From: Marinobacter sp. BGYM27
Lineage (GTDB): Bacteria > Pseudomonadota > Gammaproteobacteria > Pseudomonadales > Oleiphilaceae
Length of the DNA: 64,000 bases
Direction: 5' to 3'
NCBI GenBank assembly: GCA_025153445.1
Contig: JANZNS010000007.1
Coordinates: 1-64,000 of the forward strand
The first letter of the stretch is position 1, and every line of letters starts with the position of its first letter. The notes under the pieces are model-generated. The model did no database searches. It was given only the letters and a program-made list of their open reading frames with translations, and was not told the origin of the DNA. A program made the translations under genes and the position numbers. Below are positions 46,661 through 54,401 of this stretch, piece after piece.

Positions 46661-48076
46661 ATGACCAAAAAGAAGACCTTGCTCTGGCTGTCCTCGGGTC
46701 CGCATAAGCCGCCCACCGATGAGCCGTTTCTGCGCCCATGGGAGCTGGTGCACTTTGATATCACACACCCGCCCGGACGCCGCAGCCCCACGCTGCCACC
46801 TGTTCGGGTTGGCGTGCTGGACTTCACTCACCACTCTCAAACCATTCCGCCCCTGCACCTTGATAGCTGGATTGAAGCCCTTACGCCAACAGCCTGGGTC
46901 GGACTGCTGCCATACGCGCCCCATAGCGATGTTGAACTGAGCGACATAGTGGCGAGTTTTTGCGTGGATTATCACACCCAACCTTACGACTGCGCACGCC
47001 TCGATAACGCGCTGGGCCACCTGTGGGGCATGGCAGAATTACAACACCAGCTGCAAACCGAAGACCCGGGGCAATTTGAGCATCATGCGCTGGATGGCCA
47101 TTCACCGGCGATTCGCCAGACCCGCGCACTGCTTAAACGCTTCGCCCATACCGACGAGCCGGTGCTGATTCACGGCGACAGCGGCACAGGCAAGGGCGCC
47201 GCCGCCCGATTTCTCCACGATCACTCTACCGTTGCGCAGGGGCCTTATATCACGGTGAACTGCGCTGCACTGCCCATCAACCTGACGCAAAGCGAGCTGT
47301 TCGGCTACGAAAAAGGGGCCTTCACTCACGCCATGAGTGCCCGGGCAGGCCGGATAGAAAAAGCCGATGGCGGCACTCTGGTTTTCAGTGGTATCGACGA
47401 ACTCAAACCGGAACAACAATCGGCACTGTTACGTTTTCTGCAAGAAGGGCTGATTGAGCGCGTAGGCAGCCATCAGCCACGAAAAATCCGGGCCCGCATT
47501 GTGGCCACCAGCAGTCTGTTGCTGAAAGATCTGGTGACGTTGGGGCAGTTCAGGGGAGATATTTACTACCGGCTTGGGAGCCTGCAAGTCCGCATGCCGC
47601 GCTTGAGCGAGCGGCTGGACGATATCCCGCTGCTCGCGGAGATTGTTCTGCGTTCGGTCCGACGATTTGCAACCACCCGCCCCAAAACTTTATGCGCAGC
47701 CGCAACCCGCTGCCTTTTCCTGTATCCCTGGCCCGGCAATTTGCGCGAGTTCCACAACAGAATCCGCCAGGCCGCTTTACTCAGCGAAGCCCCTCAATTG
47801 ACGCCCGCCGATCTCGGACTGGCCGACCTTGACCCCGATCAACCCCATGTTCAGGCACTGTCACTGGAAACATTCCGCGCCCGGGCCGAGCAGGAAGCGA
47901 TTGCCTATTGCCTGAACCTGTCGAATAACAATGTCTCAGCTGCCGCCAGACTGCTGAAAATATCCCGGCTATCGCTTTATCGGTTGATGGACAAGCATCG
48001 GCAGGATTTGCAGACGCCCTCCGTTCAATCGTCTTCTGCCAGCCATTCGCTGATTAATAAAGGAGAGTCGTCATGA
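46661..48076 (+). CDS. VpsR/FleQ-like AAA+ regulator of the amyloid locus, with altered catalytic motifs
   Basis: A 471-residue regulator, start chosen at MTKKKTLLWLSSGP with a GGAGGGG site. The first 130 residues match the VpsR-type N-terminal domain, a receiver relative (RVGVLDFTHHS, then VASFCVDYHTQPYD and ALGHLWGMAELQHQ). The AAA+ domain has Walker A GDSGTGKGAAA. The sigma-54 contact loop reads GAFTHA instead of GAFTGA, and the Walker B region reads GGTLVFSGIDEL, without the usual Asp-Glu of FLDEI. A C-terminal Fis-type helix-turn-helix ends it (NNVSAAARLLKISRLSLYRL). VpsR and FleQ bind c-di-GMP and drive matrix genes; that role is likely here. The stop overlaps the next gene as ATGA. Confidence 0.8.
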   Translation: MTKKKTLLWLSSGPHKPPTDEPFLRPWELVHFDITHPPGRRSPTLPPVRVGVLDFTHHSQTIPPLHLDSWIEALTPTAWVGLLPYAPHSDVELSDIVASFCVDYHTQPYDCARLDNALGHLWGMAELQHQLQTEDPGQFEHHALDGHSPAIRQTRALLKRFAHTDEPVLIHGDSGTGKGAAARFLHDHSTVAQGPYITVNCAALPINLTQSELFGYEKGAFTHAMSARAGRIEKADGGTLVFSGIDELKPEQQSALLRFLQEGLIERVGSHQPRKIRARIVATSSLLLKDLVTLGQFRGDIYYRLGSLQVRMPRLSERLDDIPLLAEIVLRSVRRFATTRPKTLCAAATRCLFLYPWPGNLREFHNRIRQAALLSEAPQLTPADLGLADLDPDQPHVQALSLETFRARAEQEAIAYCLNLSNNNVSAAARLLKISRLSLYRLMDKHRQDLQTPSVQSSSASHSLINKGESS

Positions 48077-49128
48077 CACGCCGTTCCGTTCGCCAGCCAG
48101 CACTCGTGATGCTTGGGTTCCTGATCAGCAGTGCGCAGGCACAACCCAATCCGGGCAAAGCCTCACTGCCCCCTGAAAAGCCGGTCGAAAAAGCGAGCGA
48201 GGTGGCATCCATCACCACCGATCGGGGCATTGTTACCCGTCCGGGAAAGCTGACCATTGAACCGGCTATTTCCTACGCCAACAGTAATTCGACGGTCGTC
48301 GCGGTTGAGGGCTACACCGTCATACCTGCATTGCTGGTCGGGTTGATCAACATCACCGAAGTACAGCGGGATATCTTTGTGGGCGCGCTTACCTTCAAAT
48401 ACGGCATTACCAGCCGGCTGGAAACGACTTTGCGTGCGCCCTATCTCAGTATCCGTGAAGATCTTCGCGAACGGCAGGCCTTCCAGGGCACACCGGTGGA
48501 TTCGATTACTGAATCTTCCGGCGATGGGCTCGGCGATATTGAGGCAACCCTGCGCTATCAGTTCAATGATGGTGTGGAAGGCTGGCCATATGTGATCGGA
48601 TCGTTCCGGATCAGAGCCCCTACAGGCGAAGGGCCTTACGATGTGGATCGCCGGATTCTGCGGGATAATCTGGGCAACCCTATCGGCATTGCATTCACCG
48701 AGCGCCCGACAGGGTCCGGTTTCTGGGGGTTCGAGCCAGGCCTGTCTTTCATCTACCCATCGGATCCTGCGGTACTGTTCGGCAATCTCAGCTACACCTA
48801 TACCCTTGAAGAAGATGAGGGCTTCGCCAACGGTGGCACAGTGGATCCGGGCGATATCATTCGGTTCGGCTTCGGAATGGGGTTTGCGTTTAACGAACGG
48901 ACATCCTTCAGCCTGAGCTATGACCACTCAATCATTCCCAAAACAGAGCTGGAGTTCGACAATAATCTGGATGACGCCCGGTTTGACCGCATTCAGCTCG
49001 GCTCACTGGCATTTGGCCTGTCTCAACGACTGACAGCAGATACAAGCGTGAGTCTATCGGTCAGTGTCGGGGTAACGGAAAACGCCCCCAGCACCGAACT
49101 GACACTGAAGTTACCGATGGCGTTTTAG
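48073..49128 (+). CDS. FapF-like outer-membrane beta-barrel, amyloid secretion pore
   Basis: The 351-residue protein has a signal peptide (LVMLGFLISSAQA). A short linker follows, then a barrel that begins DRGIVTRPGKLTIEPAISYA. It contains VEGYTVIPALLVGLINITEV and YGITSRLETTLRAPYLSIRE, and ends LKLPMAF with a terminal Phe, as barrel proteins do. This pattern matches the translocation pore of the Pseudomonas Fap amyloid system. The N-terminal coiled-coil domain of FapF is nearly absent here, so the protein is shorter. It is coupled to the regulator upstream and converges with the remaining Fap-like genes six bases away. Confidence 0.75.
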   Translation: MTRRSVRQPALVMLGFLISSAQAQPNPGKASLPPEKPVEKASEVASITTDRGIVTRPGKLTIEPAISYANSNSTVVAVEGYTVIPALLVGLINITEVQRDIFVGALTFKYGITSRLETTLRAPYLSIREDLRERQAFQGTPVDSITESSGDGLGDIEATLRYQFNDGVEGWPYVIGSFRIRAPTGEGPYDVDRRILRDNLGNPIGIAFTERPTGSGFWGFEPGLSFIYPSDPAVLFGNLSYTYTLEEDEGFANGGTVDPGDIIRFGFGMGFAFNERTSFSLSYDHSIIPKTELEFDNNLDDARFDRIQLGSLAFGLSQRLTADTSVSLSVSVGVTENAPSTELTLKLPMAF

Positions 49129-49134
49129 GGGAAA

Positions 49135-49653
49135 TCAGCGTCCTGTTTGCAGGTAGGGTGAAAGCAGACCGGATGGCACATTGTTGGGCACGCCAACGTT
49201 GTTGAGTTCGATATTAAGCGAGCGAATATTCTGGATAACCGTCTGATCAAGACTGTTCTGAATCTGGGTAAACCACCCGCCTTCGAGTAGCAGGTTCGAA
49301 GTTACCAGTGCCGGCACAATGCCCTGACTGGCCGTGGAGATCTGCGCCACCTCAAAGTACTGCTGCCCCAGATCGTTACTGATCCGCTGATTGAGGTTGG
49401 GAATCGTCAGCCGGTTTACGATAAGCGTTTCACCGTTAACGGATACCACCTGCTCCAGCCCTATCGCAATTTCCAGCCCACCAAGGCTGAAGCCGCCGCG
49501 CTGCTGGTCCAATGCTGCATTATCCAGGCGTAACGAGGTTCGATACCAGTCGTCAGCAAACGCCTGCCCCATAGCCGCCAGTAACAGCCCGGCACTCACA
49601 ATCAATCGATAGCAACTGCCAAAACACCGCCCCTGAGTCCGTCTGACGCGCAT
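49135..49653 (-). CDS. Secreted protein of the Fap-like operon, 172 residues
   Basis: The start at 49653 (MRVRRTQGRCFGSCYRLIVS) gives a basic N-terminus, a hydrophobic core and a likely signal cleavage after GQAFA. The mature part has SLGGLEIAIGLEQVVSVNGE and a C-terminal region NSLDQTVIQNIRSLNIELNN that recalls the Gln-Asn pattern of the other small secreted proteins here. It follows the C39 peptidase by five bases and ends the minus-strand operon. It may be a minor fibre component or assembly factor. I do not recognise a named family. A longer frame to 49761 overlaps the peptidase and is unlikely. Confidence 0.7.
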   Translation of the reverse strand: MRVRRTQGRCFGSCYRLIVSAGLLLAAMGQAFADDWYRTSLRLDNAALDQQRGGFSLGGLEIAIGLEQVVSVNGETLIVNRLTIPNLNQRISNDLGQQYFEVAQISTASQGIVPALVTSNLLLEGGWFTQIQNSLDQTVIQNIRSLNIELNNVGVPNNVPSGLLSPYLQTGR

Positions 49654-49658
49654 GGTGA

Positions 49659-50369
49659 TCACCACTCCAGCCCCATCGGGGTCATCAGCAACTGTTCGCT
49701 GTTCAGCCGGTCGCCCGGAGTATTGTTTGCATTCACCGGCGCACGTGCCACCCGATGCCACTCGGCATCGCGGTTAAAAGTCTCACGTCCCTGAGCGACG
49801 TGATCCCGAATAACAAAAGCAACGCCGTCCCAGCGGCTTTCAAAGACATCTCGGGAAAGCACCAGTAACCCTCGGGTTGGGTCGCCTACCAGAACCTCCT
49901 GATCACTGATGCCCTTTACCACCACAAAATGACGAAAGCCGTTCAGATCCAGCAATACAATCAGCGGTAAACGCACTTGCGCCGCGATCTGCTCCAAAGG
50001 CATACGAAACCCGTCAGCCTGATACCCCTGCGCTTCCAAATACCGCTTCATGTCCAGCATTGAGAAGCCTTCTCTGCGGACCTTGTCTCTATCCGCTGAT
50101 GCCAGCATGGCGTCAAATACGGTCCGCTCACTGACCGACGTGTCATAGTGGTAAGACAGTAAAGACGCGACCGCCGCAGAGCCGCAACTGAAATCATTCT
50201 CCTGCCGAAGAATGGTGCTGAAGCGACGCTCCTGAAAGCTGGTCACCTCCATCTCGATGTCCCCACCCAATCCCGGCAACTGAACTGATCCGGCATAAAC
50301 CACAGGTGCGCCGACGACCAGCGTGGTCAACAACCCCGCCGCTACCCACAACATGCTCCGCGCACCCAT
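49659..50369 (-). CDS. FapD-like C39 family cysteine peptidase
   Basis: A 236-residue exported peptidase with signal peptide (LWVAAGLLTTLVVGAPVVYA). The papain-like C39 triad is visible: C62 in QENDFSCGSAAVASLL, H148 in LNGFRHFVVVKG and D164 in VGDPTRG. FapD of Pseudomonas is a C39-like peptidase in the Fap operon needed for fibre export, and the same pairing with a FapF-like pore occurs here. An AAGGAGGT ribosome site six bases before the ATG is the best in the locus. It is soluble and periplasmic, unlike C39 domains fused to ABC exporters. Confidence 0.82.
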   Translation of the reverse strand: MGARSMLWVAAGLLTTLVVGAPVVYAGSVQLPGLGGDIEMEVTSFQERRFSTILRQENDFSCGSAAVASLLSYHYDTSVSERTVFDAMLASADRDKVRREGFSMLDMKRYLEAQGYQADGFRMPLEQIAAQVRLPLIVLLDLNGFRHFVVVKGISDQEVLVGDPTRGLLVLSRDVFESRWDGVAFVIRDHVAQGRETFNRDAEWHRVARAPVNANNTPGDRLNSEQLLMTPMGLEW

Positions 50370-50399
50370 GCTGACACCTCCTTGCGTTGCTATCGGGTA

Positions 50400-50753
50400 T
50401 TACCGATTAATCAACACATTGATCTGAGTACTGTCCTGAATGACCACCTGGTTGCCGGTATTCTGGATCACCGTTGCCACCCCGTTCATGTTCTGAAAGG
50501 CGTTGTCGGAAATCGAGTTATTGCCTGTCATCACATGGCCCTGGAGGACGTTGTCAGACACCACACCATTCTGCTCGGTATCGTTAACCTGCCACTGGAA
50601 CGGAATGCCCTGCCGACCATTGGCCTGTTGCAACGACTCCGGGGTCATGATGTCCACACCCTGCAACACGTCTTCAGCCTGCATAGCCGGACTCAACGCC
50701 AGACAAACGGGAAGCCAGAAAAACCGCCGCGATAATTTCCGGTAGGAAACCAT
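50400..50753 (-). CDS. Small secreted protein of the Fap-like operon, 117 residues
   Basis: The signal peptide ends near SPAMQA. The mature part has Asn/Gln-rich repeats, including SDNVLQGHVMTGNNSISDN and the C-terminal GVATVIQNTGNQVVIQ. The latter matches GVGAIAQNAGNASVTQ of the repeat protein upstream, so the two share a domain. Repeated QN-G-N patterns with beta strands occur in functional amyloids such as curli and Fap. A minor subunit, nucleator or FapE-like role is plausible. An AGGAG lies nine bases before the ATG. Confidence 0.75.
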   Translation of the reverse strand: MVSYRKLSRRFFWLPVCLALSPAMQAEDVLQGVDIMTPESLQQANGRQGIPFQWQVNDTEQNGVVSDNVLQGHVMTGNNSISDNAFQNMNGVATVIQNTGNQVVIQDSTQINVLINR

Positions 50754-50840
50754 GGCTGATGCTCCTGCAAATAACTGCCGCAGGCTGATCGCCTCCCGGC
50801 AAACACCGGGAACACAGGGATCAGCCTCGGCCGTCGCGCC

Positions 50841-51851
50841 CTACTGACCGGCGGTCAGGTTGGACATCACGCTGACATTCGCCTGGGTAACGCTCGCATT
50901 CCCGGCGTTTTGAGCGATAGCCCCTACCCCGGTGAAGTTGGCAGAACCTCCGGATATATCATTGCGATGCGTCACTTCGGTGTAGGCATTCTTCGCATTG
51001 CCATCGCCGTAAGTGGTGGTGGTCCCTGACACGCTGCCATCCAGATCAGCATCGTTCATGAACACATGCAGGCTCAGGTTCAGCGAAGCTGTGCTGTTGT
51101 CTGAGTTATCACTGCTGTCGGAATTGTCGCTGTTATCAGTGTTGGTATTGAATGAGTTGTTCGCCGTGTTGTTGGAATCGGTATCACTGTTATCCGAATT
51201 ATCCGAGTTATCTGAATTATTCGAGTTGTCCGAATTATCAGAGTTGTCAGAGCTGTCCGAATTATCAGAGTTATCGTTTCCGCTATCGGCCACCTTGAAC
51301 GCGTCGCTGGTGTTCACGCTATTGTCAGACGCATCAGAATTGTCGGAGTTGTCCGAGTTATCCGAATTGTCATTGCCACTGTCTGCGATCTTGAATGCGT
51401 CACTGGTATTAACGCTGTTGTCGGACGCATCGGAATTATCAGAGTTATCGGAATTGTCCGAATTATCCGAGTTGTCGGAGTTGTCATTACCGCTGTCCGC
51501 GATCTTGAACGCATCACTGGTGTTCATGCTGTTGTCTGATGCGTCAGAGTTGTCGGAATTATCCGAGTTATCCGAATTGTTGGTGTTGTCCGAATTGTCA
51601 TTGCCACTATCGGCCACCTTATAGGCATCACTGGTATTCAGACTATTGTCAGAGCCGTCTGAATTATCAGAATTATCGGTCGAGTTATCGTTACCGGAAT
51701 CGGTATTGCCGGAATAGCCGTTGTTCGCCGATGAACCATCATCCGAGTTGGTGTTCGGTGCACCATCACCACCCAGATCAGCGAGTGCCGCGCCCGAAAG
51801 ACCCAGACTCATCGCCACAGCAAGTGCTAGCAAGCTCTTTTGAGTTTTCAT
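50841..51851 (-). CDS. Secreted Ser-Asp-Asn repeat protein, probable fibre subunit of the Fap-like system
   Basis: A 336-residue protein with signal peptide ending SGAALA. Residues 51-253 are almost wholly Ser, Asp and Asn. Four copies of NTSDA(F/Y)K(I/V)ADSGNDNSDN start at residues 71, 109, 147 and 179, spaced 38, 38 and 32 residues by runs of the SDN triplet. Residues 257-336 are non-repetitive and end with GVGAIAQNAGNASVTQ, a motif shared with the next gene. There are no cysteines. It is the first gene of the minus-strand operon and has a sigma-54 type promoter. It may be the main extracellular fibre or a Ca2+-binding surface protein. Fibre formation is inferred. Confidence 0.75.
   Translation of the reverse strand: MKTQKSLLALAVAMSLGLSGAALADLGGDGAPNTNSDDGSSANNGYSGNTDSGNDNSTDNSDNSDGSDNSLNTSDAYKVADSGNDNSDNTNNSDNSDNSDNSDASDNSMNTSDAFKIADSGNDNSDNSDNSDNSDNSDNSDASDNSVNTSDAFKIADSGNDNSDNSDNSDNSDASDNSVNTSDAFKVADSGNDNSDNSDSSDNSDNSDNSNNSDNSDNSDNSDTDSNNTANNSFNTNTDNSDNSDSSDNSDNSTASLNLSLHVFMNDADLDGSVSGTTTTYGDGNAKNAYTEVTHRNDISGGSANFTGVGAIAQNAGNASVTQANVSVMSNLTAGQ
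51093..51701 (-). repeat. Tandem repeat region coding for Ser-Asp-Asn triplets
   Basis: The DNA is built from nine-base units coding Ser-Asp-Asn (complement forms GAATTATCA, GAGTTATCG, GAGTTGTCC and similar), interrupted four times by a conserved unit coding NTSDAFKIADSG. Synonymous codons vary strongly between units, which argues for selection on the protein rather than very recent slippage. Copy number may still vary between strains. Confidence 0.85.
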
Positions 51852-52322
51852 AATTCCCTGTCCTTTTTCGTCGTTGGCTTATCAAGGGACCTCTACAGCG
51901 TCGACCGCATCCTCCTGTCGGAGCGCTGGCGACCAGCCCGCTACTCTGCTCAGCGATTCCCGTGCCAATACAAAAAAGTACGACTAACCAATTGAAATAG
52001 AATGACTAAATAATTCATCCGCCAAGTGGAGAAATGACCAGCTCATCAATCTGTTCCAACTCTGAAACACCCACCAACGCAAAACTCCTGTGGCAGAGGA
52101 AAAGCACCGGTTAATCAGTCGCCTGTATCGGTGTCCGAATGTAAGCCCGCCTGACATCGGGTTACAGCCAGAACCCACTCAACAAACATACGGTTACAAA
52201 CGATTGATTATTAAACATTGTTTTACCATCTATACCCTATTTTGGGGATTCGATGCACACCAGTGACTGAGAGGATAAGGCCTTGAAGATCGATAACACT
52301 GATACCTACAGGAACTGCTCTC
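51852..52322. other. Divergent intergenic region, fibre operon and unknown lipoprotein
   Basis: There is no gene in this 471-base stretch. It holds the sigma-54 type promoter at 51953-51967 reading towards the repeat protein. An AT-rich block at about 51968-52020 lies behind that promoter and could host IHF. Another AT-rich block lies near 52195-52245. The promoter of the lipoprotein gene is not clear to me. Confidence 0.45.
51953..51967 (-). promoter_or_regulatory. Putative sigma-54 promoter of the Ser-Asp-Asn repeat operon
   Basis: On the minus strand the sequence reads TGGCACGGGAATCGC. The -24 part TGGCACG is perfect, and the -12 part TCGC differs from TTGC by one base, with exact GG-N10-GC spacing. 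The start would be near 51940, giving a leader of about 90 bases. Confidence 0.65.
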
Positions 52323-54284
52323 ATGAAAATGCATAAGAAACTACCATTGGCTCTCGCTGTTTCTTCACTGGTCGCCCTCGCCGGCTGTGGCGGTGGCGGA
52401 TCATCCGGATCTGACTCAGGCTCAGCATCCACAACTGTCACTGGCACAGCTACTGCGCCGGCAGGCGCAGTAGCCAAGCTCGAACCCGTTAACCCACTAC
52501 AGATTGCCGCACGCTTTCTGATCAGCCCGGCCCACGCCAAAATTGACGGGCTACAGCCTGTTAGTGGTGCAAAAGTCGAGCTCATCAGGGTTGACGATGA
52601 CGGCAAGCAGATCGGCGAGGTATTGGCTGAAACCGCAACCTCAATCAGCGGCAACTACAAAATAGACCTGCCTGAGGGCGTCAGCCTTGCCGGTAACCTG
52701 ATCGTGCGGATCACCGGCCAGAACAACTCGGAAATGCGCGCACAGGTTGTCGAAAAAGCGGTGAACATTTCACCAGTGTCTGAATTCGTGCTTCGCAGCT
52801 TCATCAAGAGCGGTGCCGATCTGGACGCACTCAAGCCCGGTGCCGTTGTGTCTCTGTCCGGTGCCGTTGAAGAATTCGATATGACCGCCGGTGCCAACCT
52901 GGACGAAATGTTCAAGACGCTGGAGCAGGTTGCTGGCGAGTATGTGGAAACCAAAATCGCCGATATCAGTGCCGGCACCGGCGACGCCACGTCGATCTCC
53001 GGTGATTACCGGTCGGCCGCCATGGGATTCGGACTACATGACTCTGATGGCAGTGGGCATGGCACTTTTGCACTGGATACCTATGCGTCTCCGTTTAATT
53101 TCGTTGGACATGCTGACGGTACCGTTGACGTCACTATCAGTGGTGAAGAAACAGGCTACGGCTCTATTTCTGGTGCGAACCTGGCGAATGCCTACGTCGG
53201 ATACTCATCTGACGTTGATGACGAAGTGGAAGAACTCGAAGCCACTTTCAACGCAAAGAATGTATTGATGATTGCAGGTGAATTCGAAGAAGAGCTCGAA
53301 GGCAGTGATGATTATGGCTTCCGCTATCCTGCAGCAAACTATCCATTGCAGAAACTAAAAGACCAGAACCTGTTTTTTGTGCAGGCGCAGGATGGGGCAA
53401 TTCGCTATGCGACGCTGGATACCGATGGCGACAACATTTATGACGCGATTGATCCCAGCAACAAACTTGGCGATGAGGTTTTCCGCTCAATCGAAGTATT
53501 CGCAAAAACGCCAACATCTGCTTCAGCTGCGGATCTGCAAGGCCAATACGGCAGAGTTTTCCTTTCCGCCAAACTGGCAAGCGGTGGAACGATTGATATC
53601 GAAAACGAGAACAATATTCTGAACTTCGATGGCGTTGATGAAGTCAGCTACGGTGAAGTTTCAGGGGATGGCGTGAACGTCACGGATGGCTGGTACGACA
53701 ATTCCGACTCAAACAGTGAAACCCTGGATTACACTGTCGAATCCAACGGCAACCTGAATGTCGATGGTTCTACAGGTTTCATCAATGATGAAGCCAACTT
53801 CATCGTATTCGGTGAGTCTGATGGACTTGATGGCACTGGAGCAGAAGCTGGCACCACCATGATGGTCAAACTGCCAACAACGGCTCCCTCAGTTTCCGGC
53901 AAAACCTACCGCCTGATGTTTGTTGGCGTAGGATTCCCTGGCAACAACCTTGCGATGACCAACACCACGTTCGGCTCCACCATAACAATGAATAGCGAAA
54001 CGGAGGCAACAGCAACAACCCGCACGGCTGAGTTTTCTATGGCGGGACTGGGCGGTGACATCCAGATCGAAAAGAGCGATGAAGCGACTGCTGAAGACGC
54101 CACTGTCGACATTTCTGCAAATGGTGCTGCCGTGATCGTTGTCGGCGATGCCAGCACCGAAGCGACATACTTCATCGGTTACTTCAACGAAAGCGGCAGT
54201 CTGGGCATTTTCCGCACAGCCTACACCAACGATCTGAACGCTCCTGAGGAACTGGGTATGGCCATCCTGATCGAACTACCATAA
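52323..54284 (+). CDS. Large lipoprotein of unknown function
   Basis: A 653-residue protein with a clear lipoprotein signal: SLVALAGC puts the lipid-bearing Cys at 22, followed by a Gly/Ser linker. Residues about 75-130 look like a carboxypeptidase-regulatory (Ig-like) domain (VSGAKVELIRVDDDG and ISGNYKIDLPEG). The rest is rich in Gly, Asp, Glu and Ser, with several beta-rich segments such as GGTIDIENENNILNFDGVDE. There is no catalytic motif I know. An AGGAA lies before the ATG. It diverges from the fibre operon, so a surface role is possible, but it is not a known Fap component. Confidence 0.72.
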   Translation: MKMHKKLPLALAVSSLVALAGCGGGGSSGSDSGSASTTVTGTATAPAGAVAKLEPVNPLQIAARFLISPAHAKIDGLQPVSGAKVELIRVDDDGKQIGEVLAETATSISGNYKIDLPEGVSLAGNLIVRITGQNNSEMRAQVVEKAVNISPVSEFVLRSFIKSGADLDALKPGAVVSLSGAVEEFDMTAGANLDEMFKTLEQVAGEYVETKIADISAGTGDATSISGDYRSAAMGFGLHDSDGSGHGTFALDTYASPFNFVGHADGTVDVTISGEETGYGSISGANLANAYVGYSSDVDDEVEELEATFNAKNVLMIAGEFEEELEGSDDYGFRYPAANYPLQKLKDQNLFFVQAQDGAIRYATLDTDGDNIYDAIDPSNKLGDEVFRSIEVFAKTPTSASAADLQGQYGRVFLSAKLASGGTIDIENENNILNFDGVDEVSYGEVSGDGVNVTDGWYDNSDSNSETLDYTVESNGNLNVDGSTGFINDEANFIVFGESDGLDGTGAEAGTTMMVKLPTTAPSVSGKTYRLMFVGVGFPGNNLAMTNTTFGSTITMNSETEATATTRTAEFSMAGLGGDIQIEKSDEATAEDATVDISANGAAVIVVGDASTEATYFIGYFNESGSLGIFRTAYTNDLNAPEELGMAILIELP

Positions 54285-54300
54285 TCGCATCAAGGTGAAC

Positions 54301-54330
54301 ACGAAAGGCCCGCGATTGCGGGCCTTTCGT
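54301..54330 (+). terminator. Hairpin terminator after the unknown lipoprotein
   Basis: ACGAAAGGCCCGC and its exact complement GCGGGCCTTTCGT form a 13-base stem around GATT, 16 bases after the stop codon. The T residues lie inside the 3' arm. Confidence 0.85.
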
Positions 54331-54345
54331 ATATGTCATAGATAC

Positions 54346-54376
54346 AAAAAAGGCGACCCCTTACGGGATCGCCTTT
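54346..54376 (-). terminator. Terminator of aceA
   Basis: On the minus strand AAAGGCGATCCC pairs imperfectly with GGGGTCGCCTTT and is followed by a T run (the AAAAAA at 54346-54351). It starts 25 bases after the aceA stop. Confidence 0.85.
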
Positions 54377-54401
54377 CTGGCAACGCTTGAATCAATCGAG
54401 A

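Noticed and set aside
51013..51624. 203-codon plus-strand frame with Leu-Ser-Glu repeats
   Set aside because: It is the complement of the Ser-Asp-Asn repeats. The minus-strand product has a signal peptide, ribosome site and promoter, and the antisense frame has none.
51093..51701. CRISPR-like regular repeats
   Set aside because: The units are nine bases long, in frame, and code for a repetitive protein. There are no unique spacers of 30-40 bases and no cas genes.
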